Shown here: positions 42,427 to 51,305 of the stretch, in pieces
Layout: each line of letters begins with the position of its first letter
Position numbering within the stretch: position 1 is the stretch's first letter
Origin: Flavobacterium sp. N502540
GTDB taxonomy: Bacteria; Bacteroidota; Bacteroidia; Flavobacteriales; Flavobacteriaceae
Direction of reading: 5' to 3'
Assembly: GCF_025947365.1 (NCBI RefSeq)
Contig: NZ_CP110012.1
Span: 186,001-250,000, forward strand
Length of the DNA: 64,000 nucleotides
Made by a program: the position numbers and the translations under genes
The notes under the pieces: model-generated
What the model was told of the DNA's origin: nothing
What the model saw: the letters and a program-made list of their open reading frames with translations, nothing else
Database searches by the model: none

Positions 42427-43812
42427 ATGAAATACAGAATAGAAAAAGACACGATGGGTGAAGTTCAGGTTCCTGCAGATAAATATTGGGGAGCACAAAC
42501 GGAACGTTCCAGAAACAACTTCAAAATTGGTGCAGCGGGATCTATGCCACCGGAAATTATTGAAGGCTTTGCTTATCTTAAAAAAGCAGCAGCTTATGCC
42601 AATTACGATCTGGGCGTTTTACCAATCGAAAAAAGAGATGCTATTGCAGCAGTTTGCGACGAAATTCTTGAAGGAAAACTAGACGATCAGTTTCCTCTTG
42701 TCATCTGGCAAACCGGTTCAGGAACTCAAAGCAATATGAATGTGAATGAAGTAATTGCCAATCGCGCTCAAGTACTAAAAGGATTTAACATTGGAGAAGG
42801 CGAACAATTTATAAAAGCAAACGACGATGTAAATAAATCACAGTCTTCTAACGATACTTTTCCAACCGGAATGCATATTGCTGCATACAAGATGATTGTT
42901 GAAACCACCATTCCGGGAGTTGAAAAACTACACGCTACTTTGGTAAAAAAAGCAACCGAATTTAAGGATGTGGTAAAAATTGGCCGTACACATCTTATGG
43001 ATGCTACCCCTCTAACTCTTGGACAGGAAATTTCAGGTTACGCCGCTCAATTGTCTTTTGGATTAAAAGCCCTGAAAAACACCTTGGCACATTTATCTGA
43101 AATCGCTTTAGGCGGCACAGCAGTTGGTACCGGATTAAACACTCCAAAAGGATACGATGTAAAAGTAGCCGAATATATTGCAAAATTCACGAATCATCCT
43201 TTTGTTACTGCCGAAAACAAATTTGAAGCTTTGGCTGCACACGATGCGATTGTGGAGACCCACGGGGCTTTAAAACAATTGGCAGTTGCCCTGAACAAAA
43301 TTGCCAACGATGTGAGAATGTTAGCGTCAGGACCACGTTCAGGAATTGGCGAAATTCATATTCCCGAAAACGAACCGGGATCGTCTATCATGCCTGGAAA
43401 AGTAAATCCAACCCAATGTGAAGCTTTAACCATGGTTTGCGCTCAAGTGATTGGAAACGACATGGCAATCGCTGTTGGCGGAATGCAAGGACACTATGAA
43501 CTAAATGTTTTCAAACCGGTTATGGCAGCCAACTTTCTGCAATCGGCAAGATTATTAGGAGATGCCTGCGTTTCGTTTAATGAACATTGTGCACAGGGAA
43601 TCGAACCCAACTACAAACGTATTAAAGAATTGGTAGACAATTCACTGATGCTGGTTACAGCTTTAAATACTAAAATAGGCTACTACAAAGCTGCCGAAAT
43701 TGCTCAGACTGCTCACAAAAACGGAACGACACTTAAAGAGGAAGCCGTTCGTTTAGGATACGTTAGCCCGGAAGATTTTGATGCCTGGGTAAAACCGGAG
43801 GAGATGGTCTAG
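42427..43812 (+). CDS. fumC: class II fumarate hydratase
   Basis: 461 aa. [16 protein letters not shown] (about 315-330) is the fumarase/aspartase signature with the catalytic Ser loop. [20 protein letters not shown] (about 97-116) and [15 protein letters not shown] match fumarase rather than aspartase (which has other residues at QTGAGVS). Iron-independent hydration of fumarate to malate in the TCA cycle. Monocistronic. Confidence 0.94.
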   Translation: MKYRIEKDTMGEVQVPADKYWGAQTERSRNNFKIGAAGSMPPEIIEGFAYLKKAAAYANYDLGVLPIEKRDAIAAVCDEILEGKLDDQFPLVIWQTGSGTQSNMNVNEVIANRAQVLKGFNIGEGEQFIKANDDVNKSQSSNDTFPTGMHIAAYKMIVETTIPGVEKLHATLVKKATEFKDVVKIGRTHLMDATPLTLGQEISGYAAQLSFGLKALKNTLAHLSEIALGGTAVGTGLNTPKGYDVKVAEYIAKFTNHPFVTAENKFEALAAHDAIVETHGALKQLAVALNKIANDVRMLASGPRSGIGEIHIPENEPGSSIMPGKVNPTQCEALTMVCAQVIGNDMAIAVGGMQGHYELNVFKPVMAANFLQSARLLGDACVSFNEHCAQGIEPNYKRIKELVDNSLMLVTALNTKIGYYKAAEIAQTAHKNGTTLKEEAVRLGYVSPEDFDAWVKPEEMV

Positions 43813-43965
43813 TTAATTATGAATTGTGAATTATTAATTATGAATTGTTTCAATCTTTGAATCACAATGTTACATACAATAAAAAAGAGCTTTCTAAATT
43901 TAGGCAGCTCTTTTTTTATGATGAATGGTTACGGTAATTTATAATTAATAATTCACAATTAATAA
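43812..43965. repeat. AT-rich inverted repeat between fumC and the dehydrogenase gene
   Basis: AATTATGAATTGTGAATTAT on the left is complementary to ATAATTCACAATTAATAATT on the right. Within it lies a terminator hairpin, AAAAAGAGCT with AGCTCTTTTT, around 43882-43916. Confidence 0.6.
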
Positions 43966-45168
43966 TTATTTTCCGTCTACATAATCCTGCAGGTAGCTAA
44001 ATCGCTCCGTTAGTTTTCCTTTTTCAGTTATTTTAGCACGTTTTAAGATTCCGTCTTTATCACCATTGAAGAAAGCCGGAATTACATGTTCCATAAATTG
44101 CTCTCCGAAACCTTCACTTGCATCTTTCGGAATTTCGCACGGTAAATTATCAACCGCCATCACTGCTACTGCCGCAGGATGAAAAAGATCCACTTCTTTG
44201 TCTTCTAAAGGAAAATAACCGTACAAAGGATCCGCAATTGTCGAAGATCTTAACGTGCAGGCAATTGGTCCGTTAACATCACAAGAAATATCGGCAACTA
44301 CTTTTAACTTGCAGTCGTTCGCATTCAGCATTTCACGTGTTAAAATCATCGGTGCTCCCGTCGCATAAAAATGACCTGCGAAATAAATATCCGTTACTTT
44401 TGTAAATTTTTCAAAATCAGAAACATATTCTTCCGGATGTGCTACAAAATCTTTAAAATCAACCACCTGACCATCAATACGTTTGTTGTACTCTAAAACA
44501 TCTAACTGTACATAAACAGCCTGTGCATAATTTTTAGTCAGATAATTATCAACTGTAACCTCTTTTATTTTTATAGCATCCAAAATCTCTTTGGCACCAC
44601 TCCCTACTTTACCCGTTCCGGTAATCACAAATTTCAAAGCGGGCATGGTAATGCGCTTCAAATGTTTAATTAAAGCCTCTTTTCCATCAAGTGTTTCTGC
44701 TTTTGGCAGCTTAAACAACTCAAACTTAATCCCGAAAGCACGAATTCCGTTGTAAACACCAACCATTCCGGCATACCTTCCAAAACCAATTAAACGGCGG
44801 TTGTGAGCATCTACTATGGTTTCATGATCGTATAAATCAATATTTTTTTCCAAAATAGCCTGTAACAGTTTTCGGTTATAAGGCTGTTTCTTAATAGTAT
44901 GCGAAAAGAAGAAGTAAGCCTTATTCGGAATCAAATTCTCAACCGGAACTTCTTTTACTCCAAATAATACATCACAATTAGAAACATCTTCCGCAACTGT
45001 GATTCCCATACTCTTATATTGTATATCCGAAAAAATCCTGATATCAGAACTTTCTACCTCAACTACTGCTTCGTGATAAAGCTGCTTGAGTTTTGTAAGT
45101 TCATTAGGAGCAAAAACAACTCTGCGGTCCGGCGGGGTTTTTCTTTCTTTTATGATTCCAAATTTCAT
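43966..45168 (-). CDS. NAD(P)-dependent dehydrogenase of the alanine dehydrogenase/PNT-saccharopine type
   Basis: 400 aa. The N-terminal FGIIKERKTPPDRRVVFAPNEL (3-24) is the AlaDH/PNT N-domain pattern (Lys, Arg and Pro of KERKxPxDRRV). A Rossmann fold with FVITGTGKVGSGAKEIL (about 178-194) binds NAD(P). The remainder includes VADISCDVNGPIACTLRSSTIADPLYGY. This matches enzymes of the saccharopine dehydrogenase (lysine-forming)-like or alanine dehydrogenase branch; the substrate cannot be decided by eye. Two boxes, TATATTTG and TAAATTTG, are visible upstream on its strand (plus-strand 45221-45237). Confidence 0.75.
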   Translation of the reverse strand: MKFGIIKERKTPPDRRVVFAPNELTKLKQLYHEAVVEVESSDIRIFSDIQYKSMGITVAEDVSNCDVLFGVKEVPVENLIPNKAYFFFSHTIKKQPYNRKLLQAILEKNIDLYDHETIVDAHNRRLIGFGRYAGMVGVYNGIRAFGIKFELFKLPKAETLDGKEALIKHLKRITMPALKFVITGTGKVGSGAKEILDAIKIKEVTVDNYLTKNYAQAVYVQLDVLEYNKRIDGQVVDFKDFVAHPEEYVSDFEKFTKVTDIYFAGHFYATGAPMILTREMLNANDCKLKVVADISCDVNGPIACTLRSSTIADPLYGYFPLEDKEVDLFHPAAVAVMAVDNLPCEIPKDASEGFGEQFMEHVIPAFFNGDKDGILKRAKITEKGKLTERFSYLQDYVDGK

Positions 45169-45387
45169 TTAAACGGGTTTAAAATAATTATTAATATAAC
45201 TTTTTACATCTTATTTGTTTCAAATATAACAAATTTAGTTAAAATTTTGTTGAAAAAATACAATTTAGAATGTTTAAAAACCGTTAAAAGCTGACAAACA
45301 ACCAAATAAATAAACAAAATCTTAATTTTTTGTTAAATCATGCTTTTGAAGCATCTCAAAACAGCCAAACATAAATATTGAATTCTA

Positions 45388-45395
45388 TATATTTG
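45388..45395 (+). promoter_or_regulatory. promoter -7 box for the serine hydrolase
   Basis: TATATTTG lies 10 bp before the ATG at 45406, suggesting a very short leader. Further upstream starts are excluded by this box. Confidence 0.5.
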
Positions 45396-45405
45396 TTTTT
45401 AAAGA

Positions 45406-46611
45406 ATGATGAAAATGAGCCTCCTTAAAAAAACAAATATACCACAAATACTTTTCCTGTTATTAGTTTTAAGTTCTTGTGGTAATGATAAAAAAACAAC
45501 CGCCGATACTACCACTACAACAGAAGATACATTACCGAAAATGAAACCGTTAGGTCCTGAAAAAAGAATTTCGCAGGCCTATATCAATTCAGTTGCAGGA
45601 AGAATAAATCACTTTTACAATAAAAACTGGCCCAACAATACGATGAACGGAAGTTTTTTGGTCGCCCGAAACGGTCAGATTATTTTCGAACGCTATAATG
45701 GTTTTGCCAATAAAAACGAAGGCACCAAAATAACCGCAGAAACTCCTGTTCAGATTGCTTCTGTGAGTAAGGTTCTGACTGCTACTGCTGTTTTAAAACT
45801 GGTTAATGCCGGGAAGATCGATTTAGATCAAAAGGTAAATACGATTCTAAAAACCTTTCCGTACGAAGACTGCACGATCCGAATGCTGCTCGACCATCGT
45901 ACCGGAATGCGTAATTATGCCTATTTTACAGACAGAGACAAATCTGTTTGGGACAGGCACAATCAGCTTACCAATAAAGATATCCTGGACATTTTAGCCA
46001 CCAAGAACATTGGTTTGGAATCCAGAACCGGAACACGATTTAGTTATTGCAATACCAACTATGCGATGCTGGCTCTAATTATTGAAAAAATTACGGGCTT
46101 AACGTATAAAGAAGCCATGCACCAAATGATTTTCAAACCTTTGGGAATGAAACACACCTACGTTTTTGACGATGATAAAGACAGAAAGAAAATTGTTCCT
46201 TCTTATAAAGGTAATGGCGTAGAAATTGGTTTTGATTATTTGGACAATGTTTACGGGGACAAAAATATTTTTTCAACAGTGCGGGACCTTTTAAAATTTG
46301 ACCGCGCCAGAAATTCACCTGATTTTTTAAAACCCGCCTTACTGAAACAAGTTTATACCGGATACAGTAATGAGCGTAAAGGAACCAAAAATTACGGATT
46401 AGGAATCAGAATGATCAATTGGGAAACCGGACAGAATTTTTATTTCCACAATGGCTGGTGGCACGGCAATACTTCTTCTTATATTACTTTAATGAAAGAA
46501 CATGTGACCATTATCGCCTTGTCGAATAAAATGACCCGAAATACCTATGCGGTTCGCAAACTGGCACCGATTTTTGGCGATTATCCGTTCAACTTCAAGG
46601 ATGAAGAGTAA
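45406..46611 (+). CDS. beta-lactamase-family serine hydrolase lipoprotein
   Basis: 401 aa. Lipobox LSSC (Cys25). Catalytic SxxK at Ser119-Val-Ser-Lys122, the Tyr-x-Asn motif as YCN (about 200-210), and a third motif HNGWWHG near 345 in place of KTG. This is the class C beta-lactamase / D-alanyl-D-alanine carboxypeptidase-like (COG1680) family. It is likely anchored in the envelope. The substrate is not predictable; true beta-lactamase activity is uncertain. Confidence 0.85.
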   Translation: MMKMSLLKKTNIPQILFLLLVLSSCGNDKKTTADTTTTTEDTLPKMKPLGPEKRISQAYINSVAGRINHFYNKNWPNNTMNGSFLVARNGQIIFERYNGFANKNEGTKITAETPVQIASVSKVLTATAVLKLVNAGKIDLDQKVNTILKTFPYEDCTIRMLLDHRTGMRNYAYFTDRDKSVWDRHNQLTNKDILDILATKNIGLESRTGTRFSYCNTNYAMLALIIEKITGLTYKEAMHQMIFKPLGMKHTYVFDDDKDRKKIVPSYKGNGVEIGFDYLDNVYGDKNIFSTVRDLLKFDRARNSPDFLKPALLKQVYTGYSNERKGTKNYGLGIRMINWETGQNFYFHNGWWHGNTSSYITLMKEHVTIIALSNKMTRNTYAVRKLAPIFGDYPFNFKDEE

Positions 46612-46631
46612 TACAATAGTCGTAAAGTCAA

Positions 46632-46766
46632 AAGTCAAAAGTCGAAAGTCCTAAAGTCCTAAAGCTGTTGTCAATATTGACTTTGATCTTTTAAACACCA
46701 TTAATTGTGAGAAAACAAGAAGTAAGCGTTTGACTTTAAAAACTTTACAACTTTCGACTTTCGACT
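46632..46766. repeat. AAAGTC-rich inverted repeat before ssrA
   Basis: AGTCGAAAGTC (46640-46650) pairs with GACTTTCGACT (46756-46766). The arms are surrounded by further AAAGTC and GACTTT units. It lies between the serine hydrolase and the tmRNA gene and may act as a terminator or be a dispersed repeat. Confidence 0.65.
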
Positions 46767-46823
46767 AATACTGAATAATACAATTTTCTGAAAAATTTAT
46801 TACAAAACTAACTGCAAATAGTA

Positions 46824-46831
46824 TAAATTTG
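46824..46831 (+). promoter_or_regulatory. promoter -7 box for ssrA
   Basis: TAAATTTG lies 13 bp upstream of the mature tmRNA 5' end at 46845. Confidence 0.55.
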
Positions 46832-46844
46832 CAAACTCATTTTT

Positions 46845-47238
46845 GGGGTCGACTGGTTTTGACAGCAAGTCGAATTGAAAAGTAAGCACGTCGAGCATTG
46901 AGACCTTGCTCGTAAATATAAGATCTTACAATTTTACACGGCGAAAATAACTACGCTTTAGCTGCATAATCCGAATTATAGTAAGATTGCGCCACGTTCC
47001 TACAAGGTAGGAAAGCTGGATTCTCCTTGAAAGCCTTGGTTTGTGGCGGTCAGTACAGGGGAACCGTAAAAATAAACCTAGATTTCCATGAGCTTCGGGT
47101 GGATATCGAAATTAAGAAGATAAGTGTTGAGTGGTTGTTCCTGACCTAGCTTAACATCGAAAATCCAATCAGGAAATAAACGTGTAGAAAGCTCTTTAGT
47201 TGCTTGTTTGGACCCGGGTTCGATTCCCGGCGACTCCA
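46845..47238 (+). ncRNA. ssrA: transfer-messenger RNA (tmRNA)
   Basis: The 5' end GGGGTCGACTGG and the 3' end CGACTCCA form the tRNA-like acceptor: GGGGTCG pairs with CGACTCC (one G-U). GGTTCGATTCCCGG supplies the T-arm. The tag reading frame runs 46940-46966, with stop TAA at 46967: Gly-Glu-Asn-Asn-Tyr-Ala-Leu-Ala-Ala, a Bacteroidota-type tag ending in the usual ALAA degron. tmRNA with SmpB rescues stalled ribosomes and marks the unfinished peptide for proteolysis. The 3' CCA is not encoded (ACAA follows the acceptor). A terminator hairpin with ATCGCAATAATC/GATCATTGCGAT arms follows at 47246-47281. Confidence 0.95.
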
Positions 47239-47245
47239 CAAAAAA

Positions 47246-47281
47246 ATCGCAATAATCTAAACTTAGATCATTGCGATTTTT
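47246..47281 (+). terminator. ssrA terminator
   Basis: ATCGCAAT pairs with ATTGCGAT within a longer imperfect stem, then T residues. Confidence 0.7.
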
Positions 47282-47357
47282 TGTTTATAAGAACTTTTCG
47301 AAGAGCGGGGACATTTGCACAGCTTTTCATGAGAACACTTGAGAGAATGAGGATATC

Positions 47358-47936
47358 TTATTTCAACAACATCCTTTCGGTAATTGTTTTATTGGAGAGC
47401 GCATCAATTCCGGTAACTTCCGCATACTTTACATTGGGTAGCCAAAAAGAACCTCCTTCAATGCGCACAAATATTTTTTCTACCTGTATTTTTTTCTGGT
47501 TTACATTTGCAAAAACATGGTATTTTTGATCCGCCTCTATCTTCTTTAAGGTTAAGGCCAACTTTTTATACGACACAAATTTAAACTCAAACTCTTCATT
47601 TTCCAGCGTTTTAGTTTCTATTCCGTACGCAAATTTGCGTTGTAAATAATTGAAATCTTTTTTTTCTCCTTTCTCAGCATATCGAATCCAATAGGCCTTT
47701 ATAGGATTGCTTTTGTTTATTTTTCCATTTTCCTGGTAGTTTATGGCATAAATAGCCGTGTTTATATTGGGATCACGCTGAATATAGAATAGCATATTAT
47801 CTACATTCTTAGGCGTTGGGAAATTTAATGGCGATGGATTTTTGGATTGTGCCAATAGATTTCCTGAAATTATAGGTACTAAGATCGTTATAACGATCAG
47901 TGATTTTGTAAAATCTTTAAAGGATAATTTGTTCAT
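47358..47936 (-). CDS. DUF4833 domain secreted protein
   Basis: 192 aa. An N-terminal hydrophobic segment (10-28) acts as signal. NMLFYIQRDPNINTAIYAINYQENGKINKSNPIKAYWIRYAEKGEKKDFNYLQRKFAYGI is the conserved block known as DUF4833, with unknown function. Last gene of the minus-strand operon starting with the dioxygenase; 17 bp after gtrA. Within lipid or glycolipid clusters of Flavobacteria such proteins recur, but the role is not known. Confidence 0.75.
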   Translation of the reverse strand: MNKLSFKDFTKSLIVITILVPIISGNLLAQSKNPSPLNFPTPKNVDNMLFYIQRDPNINTAIYAINYQENGKINKSNPIKAYWIRYAEKGEKKDFNYLQRKFAYGIETKTLENEEFEFKFVSYKKLALTLKKIEADQKYHVFANVNQKKIQVEKIFVRIEGGSFWLPNVKYAEVTGIDALSNKTITERMLLK

Positions 47937-47953
47937 AAAAAAACATTTATATA

Positions 47954-48385
47954 CTAATTTGATTCGACTACGTTCTGTTTTTTGTTTGCTCTAAAAACCC
48001 AATATTTGATCAGTGGATAATTAAATCCGTAAGAAACAAAACTATCTGTGATTAATCTTCCAATTCTATAATCGATTTGAAATACTTTCTGAAAAATAAG
48101 GGTACCAAATGATTTTAAGGAAATACTGCCTAATACCACCAACGCAAACTTAAAAAGCTGACTGTTGATGCGACTGCTATAACCCGACTGATTTTTAAAC
48201 ACCCAAAATCTATTGATGCTGAAATTGATAACTGCGCCAACGGTTCCGGAGATTAGAATAGAAAAGGCAAAATGCAATTGAAATACTTCTGTCAATAAAA
48301 TCATCAGGCCATAATCGGTAATGCCCCCTAAAAATGCCGCGACTTGTGCTTGCAGAAAAGTAAAAATAGATTTTTTACTGAACAT
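47954..48385 (-). CDS. GtrA family membrane protein
   Basis: 143 aa with four hydrophobic segments and the GtrA signature GTVGAVINFSINRFWVFKNQ (about 50-70), repeated in part near the end as YPLIKYWVFRANKK. GtrA-like proteins are thought to flip or transfer polyprenyl-linked sugars, or to assist glycosylation of surface polymers. It starts 1 bp after the CDP-alcohol phosphotransferase stop, so translation is probably coupled. Confidence 0.85.
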   Translation of the reverse strand: MFSKKSIFTFLQAQVAAFLGGITDYGLMILLTEVFQLHFAFSILISGTVGAVINFSINRFWVFKNQSGYSSRINSQLFKFALVVLGSISLKSFGTLIFQKVFQIDYRIGRLITDSFVSYGFNYPLIKYWVFRANKKQNVVESN

Positions 48386-48386
48386 A

Positions 48387-49073
48387 TCAGTCCTGATTTT
48401 TATCTCTTAAATCACCCAGTTTTAAAAGCCTTACACTATCTATCGTATTAATTACGAACAATATAATAGTAATTAAGCCTGCCAAATAGGTGATTGATCC
48501 ATGAAATAAAACTTCTATAATTAAAATTAAAGCAATAATAAATCGAAGCTCGGTTGGACCAACAAAACCGGAATCGATACTGTATTCATTTGTAATTTTG
48601 TAACGTAACTGAATGATGATGATAGACCAACCGTACAAGGCGACAAAAGCAAAGGCTACTATTTGTGTACCATTTTTAGCATAAATGTAGTAGCCAAAAC
48701 CTATAAATACAATACCAATCCAATCGGCAATGATATCGAGTGCAAAACCGTACCAACGGCGTGGAATATTTCTATAATAAGCCAATCTTCCATCTAAAGA
48801 ATCGCCTAACCAATTTATAATCAATCCCAAAATAGCCAAAAGCAAATACCAATCGGTTAGGTAAGCCCCTAAAACAAAAGCTAAAAAAATCAATCCTGAA
48901 CCAAGTGTACCAATTAAAGTAAGTACGTTTGGCGAAATGAATTCAGGTACCTTTGGAAGTAAAAATACAATCGTTAACTGTTCTGTTTTTTTTAAAATAT
49001 TAGTTCGCTTACGGTCTGAAAATGCTCTTTGTACAATTGCAGTGTACTCTTCAAGTTGTGTTTCTTTTCCCAT
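48387..49073 (-). CDS. CDP-alcohol phosphatidyltransferase family protein
   Basis: 228 aa with several membrane helices. The family motif D-x2-DG-x2-AR-x8-G-x3-D-x3-D is recognisable in LGDSLDGRLAYYRNIPRRWYGFALDIIAD (about 88-116). It joins a CDP-activated diacylglycerol or alcohol to an alcohol acceptor such as glycerol phosphate, inositol or ethanolamine; the acceptor cannot be told. The C-terminal helices are intact. Its ATG overlaps the stop of the preceding 50-codon gene (TAATG). Confidence 0.85.
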   Translation of the reverse strand: MGKETQLEEYTAIVQRAFSDRKRTNILKKTEQLTIVFLLPKVPEFISPNVLTLIGTLGSGLIFLAFVLGAYLTDWYLLLAILGLIINWLGDSLDGRLAYYRNIPRRWYGFALDIIADWIGIVFIGFGYYIYAKNGTQIVAFAFVALYGWSIIIIQLRYKITNEYSIDSGFVGPTELRFIIALILIIEVLFHGSITYLAGLITIILFVINTIDSVRLLKLGDLRDKNQD

Positions 49074-49225
49074 TAATAACGCAATATTTGTAAGCCTGAG
49101 AGTATCGCTAATTCCAGTTTAACCATTTTTACTTTTACTTTTCTTGGCGTATTTTTAAAAAAATCGGCAGTTCTTTTTAGCTTACCTGATCTAACCAGAT
49201 AACTAAATGCGATGACAAACAGCAT
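49073..49225 (-). CDS. 50-aa membrane-associated small protein
   Basis: ATG at 49225 lies one base after the dioxygenase stop (plus-strand 49227-49229). The frame has 50 codons and its TAA shares one base with the next ATG (TAATG). The product begins MLFVIAFSYLVRSGKLKRTA: a short hydrophobic segment followed by a very basic middle (KNTPRKVKVKMVK) and an amphipathic end. Such tight junctions on both sides argue that it is translated. No family is recognised. It could be a small subunit or regulator of the lipid-modifying enzymes beside it. Confidence 0.6.
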   Translation of the reverse strand: MLFVIAFSYLVRSGKLKRTADFFKNTPRKVKVKMVKLELAILSGLQILRY

Positions 49226-49226
49226 A

Positions 49227-50033
49227 TTACTTAACAATTCCAGCAAAACGTTGATAAAAAACCGTTGGGCTATTCTCGTTTTTAGGAGCGTATTTTCCTG
49301 CTATTATTGGAACATAAATAACTCTCCTTCTACTCTCTTCGCCACGGATAGTTGATTCTGCCACTCTGTGCCACAAGCGGCCATCGTGAATGGTTAAATC
49401 TCCTGCTTCGGGATTGATGGAAACTTCCTCTGAATCGGCGTTATGATCTAAAAAGTATTTTTTACGAAAAAGCATTTGATAAATACTTTGCTTATGAGTA
49501 CCCGGAATAATTTTAAGACCTCCATTTTCGGGTTTCAAAGTGCTTAAGTGAATGCCCACATTTAACATCGGGTTTAATTTTGCACCATAAAAAATATCTC
49601 TCAAACCATCTGTGTGCCAGCCCATTTTAGTAAACTTACTTTCCGGCCCATTGATATAATGATTGAAAACCATTCCGTCTTTTTCTTCAGTGCCTAATCT
49701 TGCGTCATCGCCTGCTAATTGCAATAAACTATTAAATCTTGGATCCAATAAAAGACCGCTTAAGGTTTGGTGATGCTGATTGATAAAAGCAAAACGCTGC
49801 ACAATAGGAGAACCATCTAAATCTTTTCCGTATTTAATTGGAACACCATTTACCTTTTTAAGGTCATTGTCAATCCATTTTTGCTGTACTTGTTTTGAGG
49901 CATCGATAATTGATGAAACCGTTTCCGGATTTATAAATTTTTTGAAATGAATAAAGCCATATTCGTTAAAAAAGTCAATTTGCTCAGCAGTTAATTGTTC
50001 TGTAAGGGTAAAGGTTTTATAAGAAGGTACCAT
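49227..50033 (-). CDS. phytanoyl-CoA dioxygenase (PhyH) family protein
   Basis: 268 aa. The Fe(II)/2-oxoglutarate site is visible as GWHTDGLRDIF (about 138-148, His and Asp of HxD) and HDGRLWHRVAES (about 222-233, distal His). GTHKQS and NPEAGDLTIHDG complete the double-stranded beta-helix. PhyH-family enzymes hydroxylate lipids or small molecules. The operon context of CDP-alcohol phosphotransferase and GtrA favours a lipid or lipid-linked substrate. First gene of the tight operon. Confidence 0.85.
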   Translation of the reverse strand: MVPSYKTFTLTEQLTAEQIDFFNEYGFIHFKKFINPETVSSIIDASKQVQQKWIDNDLKKVNGVPIKYGKDLDGSPIVQRFAFINQHHQTLSGLLLDPRFNSLLQLAGDDARLGTEEKDGMVFNHYINGPESKFTKMGWHTDGLRDIFYGAKLNPMLNVGIHLSTLKPENGGLKIIPGTHKQSIYQMLFRKKYFLDHNADSEEVSINPEAGDLTIHDGRLWHRVAESTIRGEESRRRVIYVPIIAGKYAPKNENSPTVFYQRFAGIVK

Positions 50034-50264
50034 GATAAATATATTTAATAAATGAAATAATAGTGTTTGTAATTTTATCTAAAAGATTAGCGACAGCAAC
50101 AACAGCGACACATTCGCATGTTGTTTACTTGCATTCGTTCTTTCGGAAAACTAAACATATTTCTTTTACTAGACATACTCTATAGAATTAATAGATATTA
50201 AAACGAAGGTAATAATAATTTATCTTTTGCAAAGCATATTTTCTTACTTTTTTTTGAAAAAAAA

Positions 50265-51062
50265 TTAAACTTTATAAATTCCGGCGGCCATTTTTTCGAT
50301 AAATCCCTTTGGCAGCAAGCGGTTGGCGTAAACCGAAATGATATTTGTAAAACCCGGAATAACTTCTGATTTTTTGCTGAACATGGCTTTTACGGCCATT
50401 TTTGCAACTTCACTAGGCTGCATATTGAACTTTTCTGCCATTTTGTTAAAAGGATTTAGACCAGCTCTTGCTGCAAAACCGGTATCAACCGGGCCCGGAC
50501 TGAAACAAGTTACTGAAATTGAAGTTTTGGCAAGTTCGAAACGCAAGGCACGGGTAAACGATAAAACAAAAGCCTTTGTAGCAGAATAAACCGCCAGCGT
50601 AGGTACAGCCTGGTAGGCAGCGGTACTCGATATATTTAAAATGTAGGCTTGTCTTTCCTGTGAAAGTATGGGCACTAATAAATGCGAAAGTTCTACAATC
50701 ACATTCATGTTAAGCTGCATCATGCCAAGCTGATCGGTCAGCGAAGACTCACTAAAATCGCCCCACACGCCATAACCGGCATTGTTAACTAAAATGCCAA
50801 CCGGATAATTATTCATTTTTACCCAATTGGTAACTGCTAGCGATGCACCAGCTATTGAAAGATCAATTGCCAAAATTGGAGCGTTGATGCCGTATGCAAC
50901 CTGAAGATCATCAGAAAGTGCTTTTAATTCGTCTTCTCCTCTTGCCACTAGCAATAGCGGATAACCTTGTTTAGCCAATTCATAAACAATCGATTTTCCA
51001 ATGCCTTTGCTGGCACCGGTTACTAAGGCATACGGTTTACTATTTTCGCTCATTTTATTCAT
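50265..51062 (-). CDS. short-chain dehydrogenase/reductase (SDR)
   Basis: 265 aa. Cofactor motif TGASKGIGKSI (about 14-24), NNAGYGVWG (about 92-100) and active-site SSTAAYQAVPTLAVYSATKAF with the Tyr-x3-Lys. The C-terminus extends to a substrate loop with GPVDTGFAARAGL. NAD(P)H-dependent reduction or oxidation of an unknown substrate. It sits 232 bp upstream of the dioxygenase on the same strand; the gap makes a shared transcript uncertain. Confidence 0.88.
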   Translation of the reverse strand: MNKMSENSKPYALVTGASKGIGKSIVYELAKQGYPLLLVARGEDELKALSDDLQVAYGINAPILAIDLSIAGASLAVTNWVKMNNYPVGILVNNAGYGVWGDFSESSLTDQLGMMQLNMNVIVELSHLLVPILSQERQAYILNISSTAAYQAVPTLAVYSATKAFVLSFTRALRFELAKTSISVTCFSPGPVDTGFAARAGLNPFNKMAEKFNMQPSEVAKMAVKAMFSKKSEVIPGFTNIISVYANRLLPKGFIEKMAAGIYKV

Positions 51063-51251
51063 TTAATTCTCAAATATAAAAATTAATTATTCCCAACGGA
51101 TTAATTCTTACCTATTAACTCATAAGATAAAGAATATAATCCCCGCTTTCTCAACAACTATTCTTTTGATATTCTGCCAACTTTTAAGGAACCATTTGCA
51201 TTTTAAAAATAGGTATAGGTTATTCAATTGTAACTCCAACGGCTCCACAAA

Positions 51252-51289
51252 AAAAAGGAAGATATTGAATACCTTCCTTTTTTATATGT
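51252..51289. terminator. hairpin between the SDR and the 327-aa gene
   Basis: AAAAAAAAGGAAG pairs with CTTCCTTTTTT around ATATTGAATAC. It follows the 3' end of the 51306-52289 gene on the minus strand. Confidence 0.65.
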
Positions 51290-51305
51290 CATTTTTTTCA
51301 ATACC

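Noticed and set aside
47200..47529. 109-aa ORF beginning in ssrA
   Set aside because: It starts inside the 3' part of the tmRNA and runs antisense to the DUF4833 gene.
51228..51252. A tRNA or tmRNA 3' end (ACTCCAACGGCTCCACAAAA) suggesting an attachment-site remnant
   Set aside because: It resembles the tmRNA end only over about eight bases, has no T-arm with paired stem, and no integrase or element boundary is nearby.
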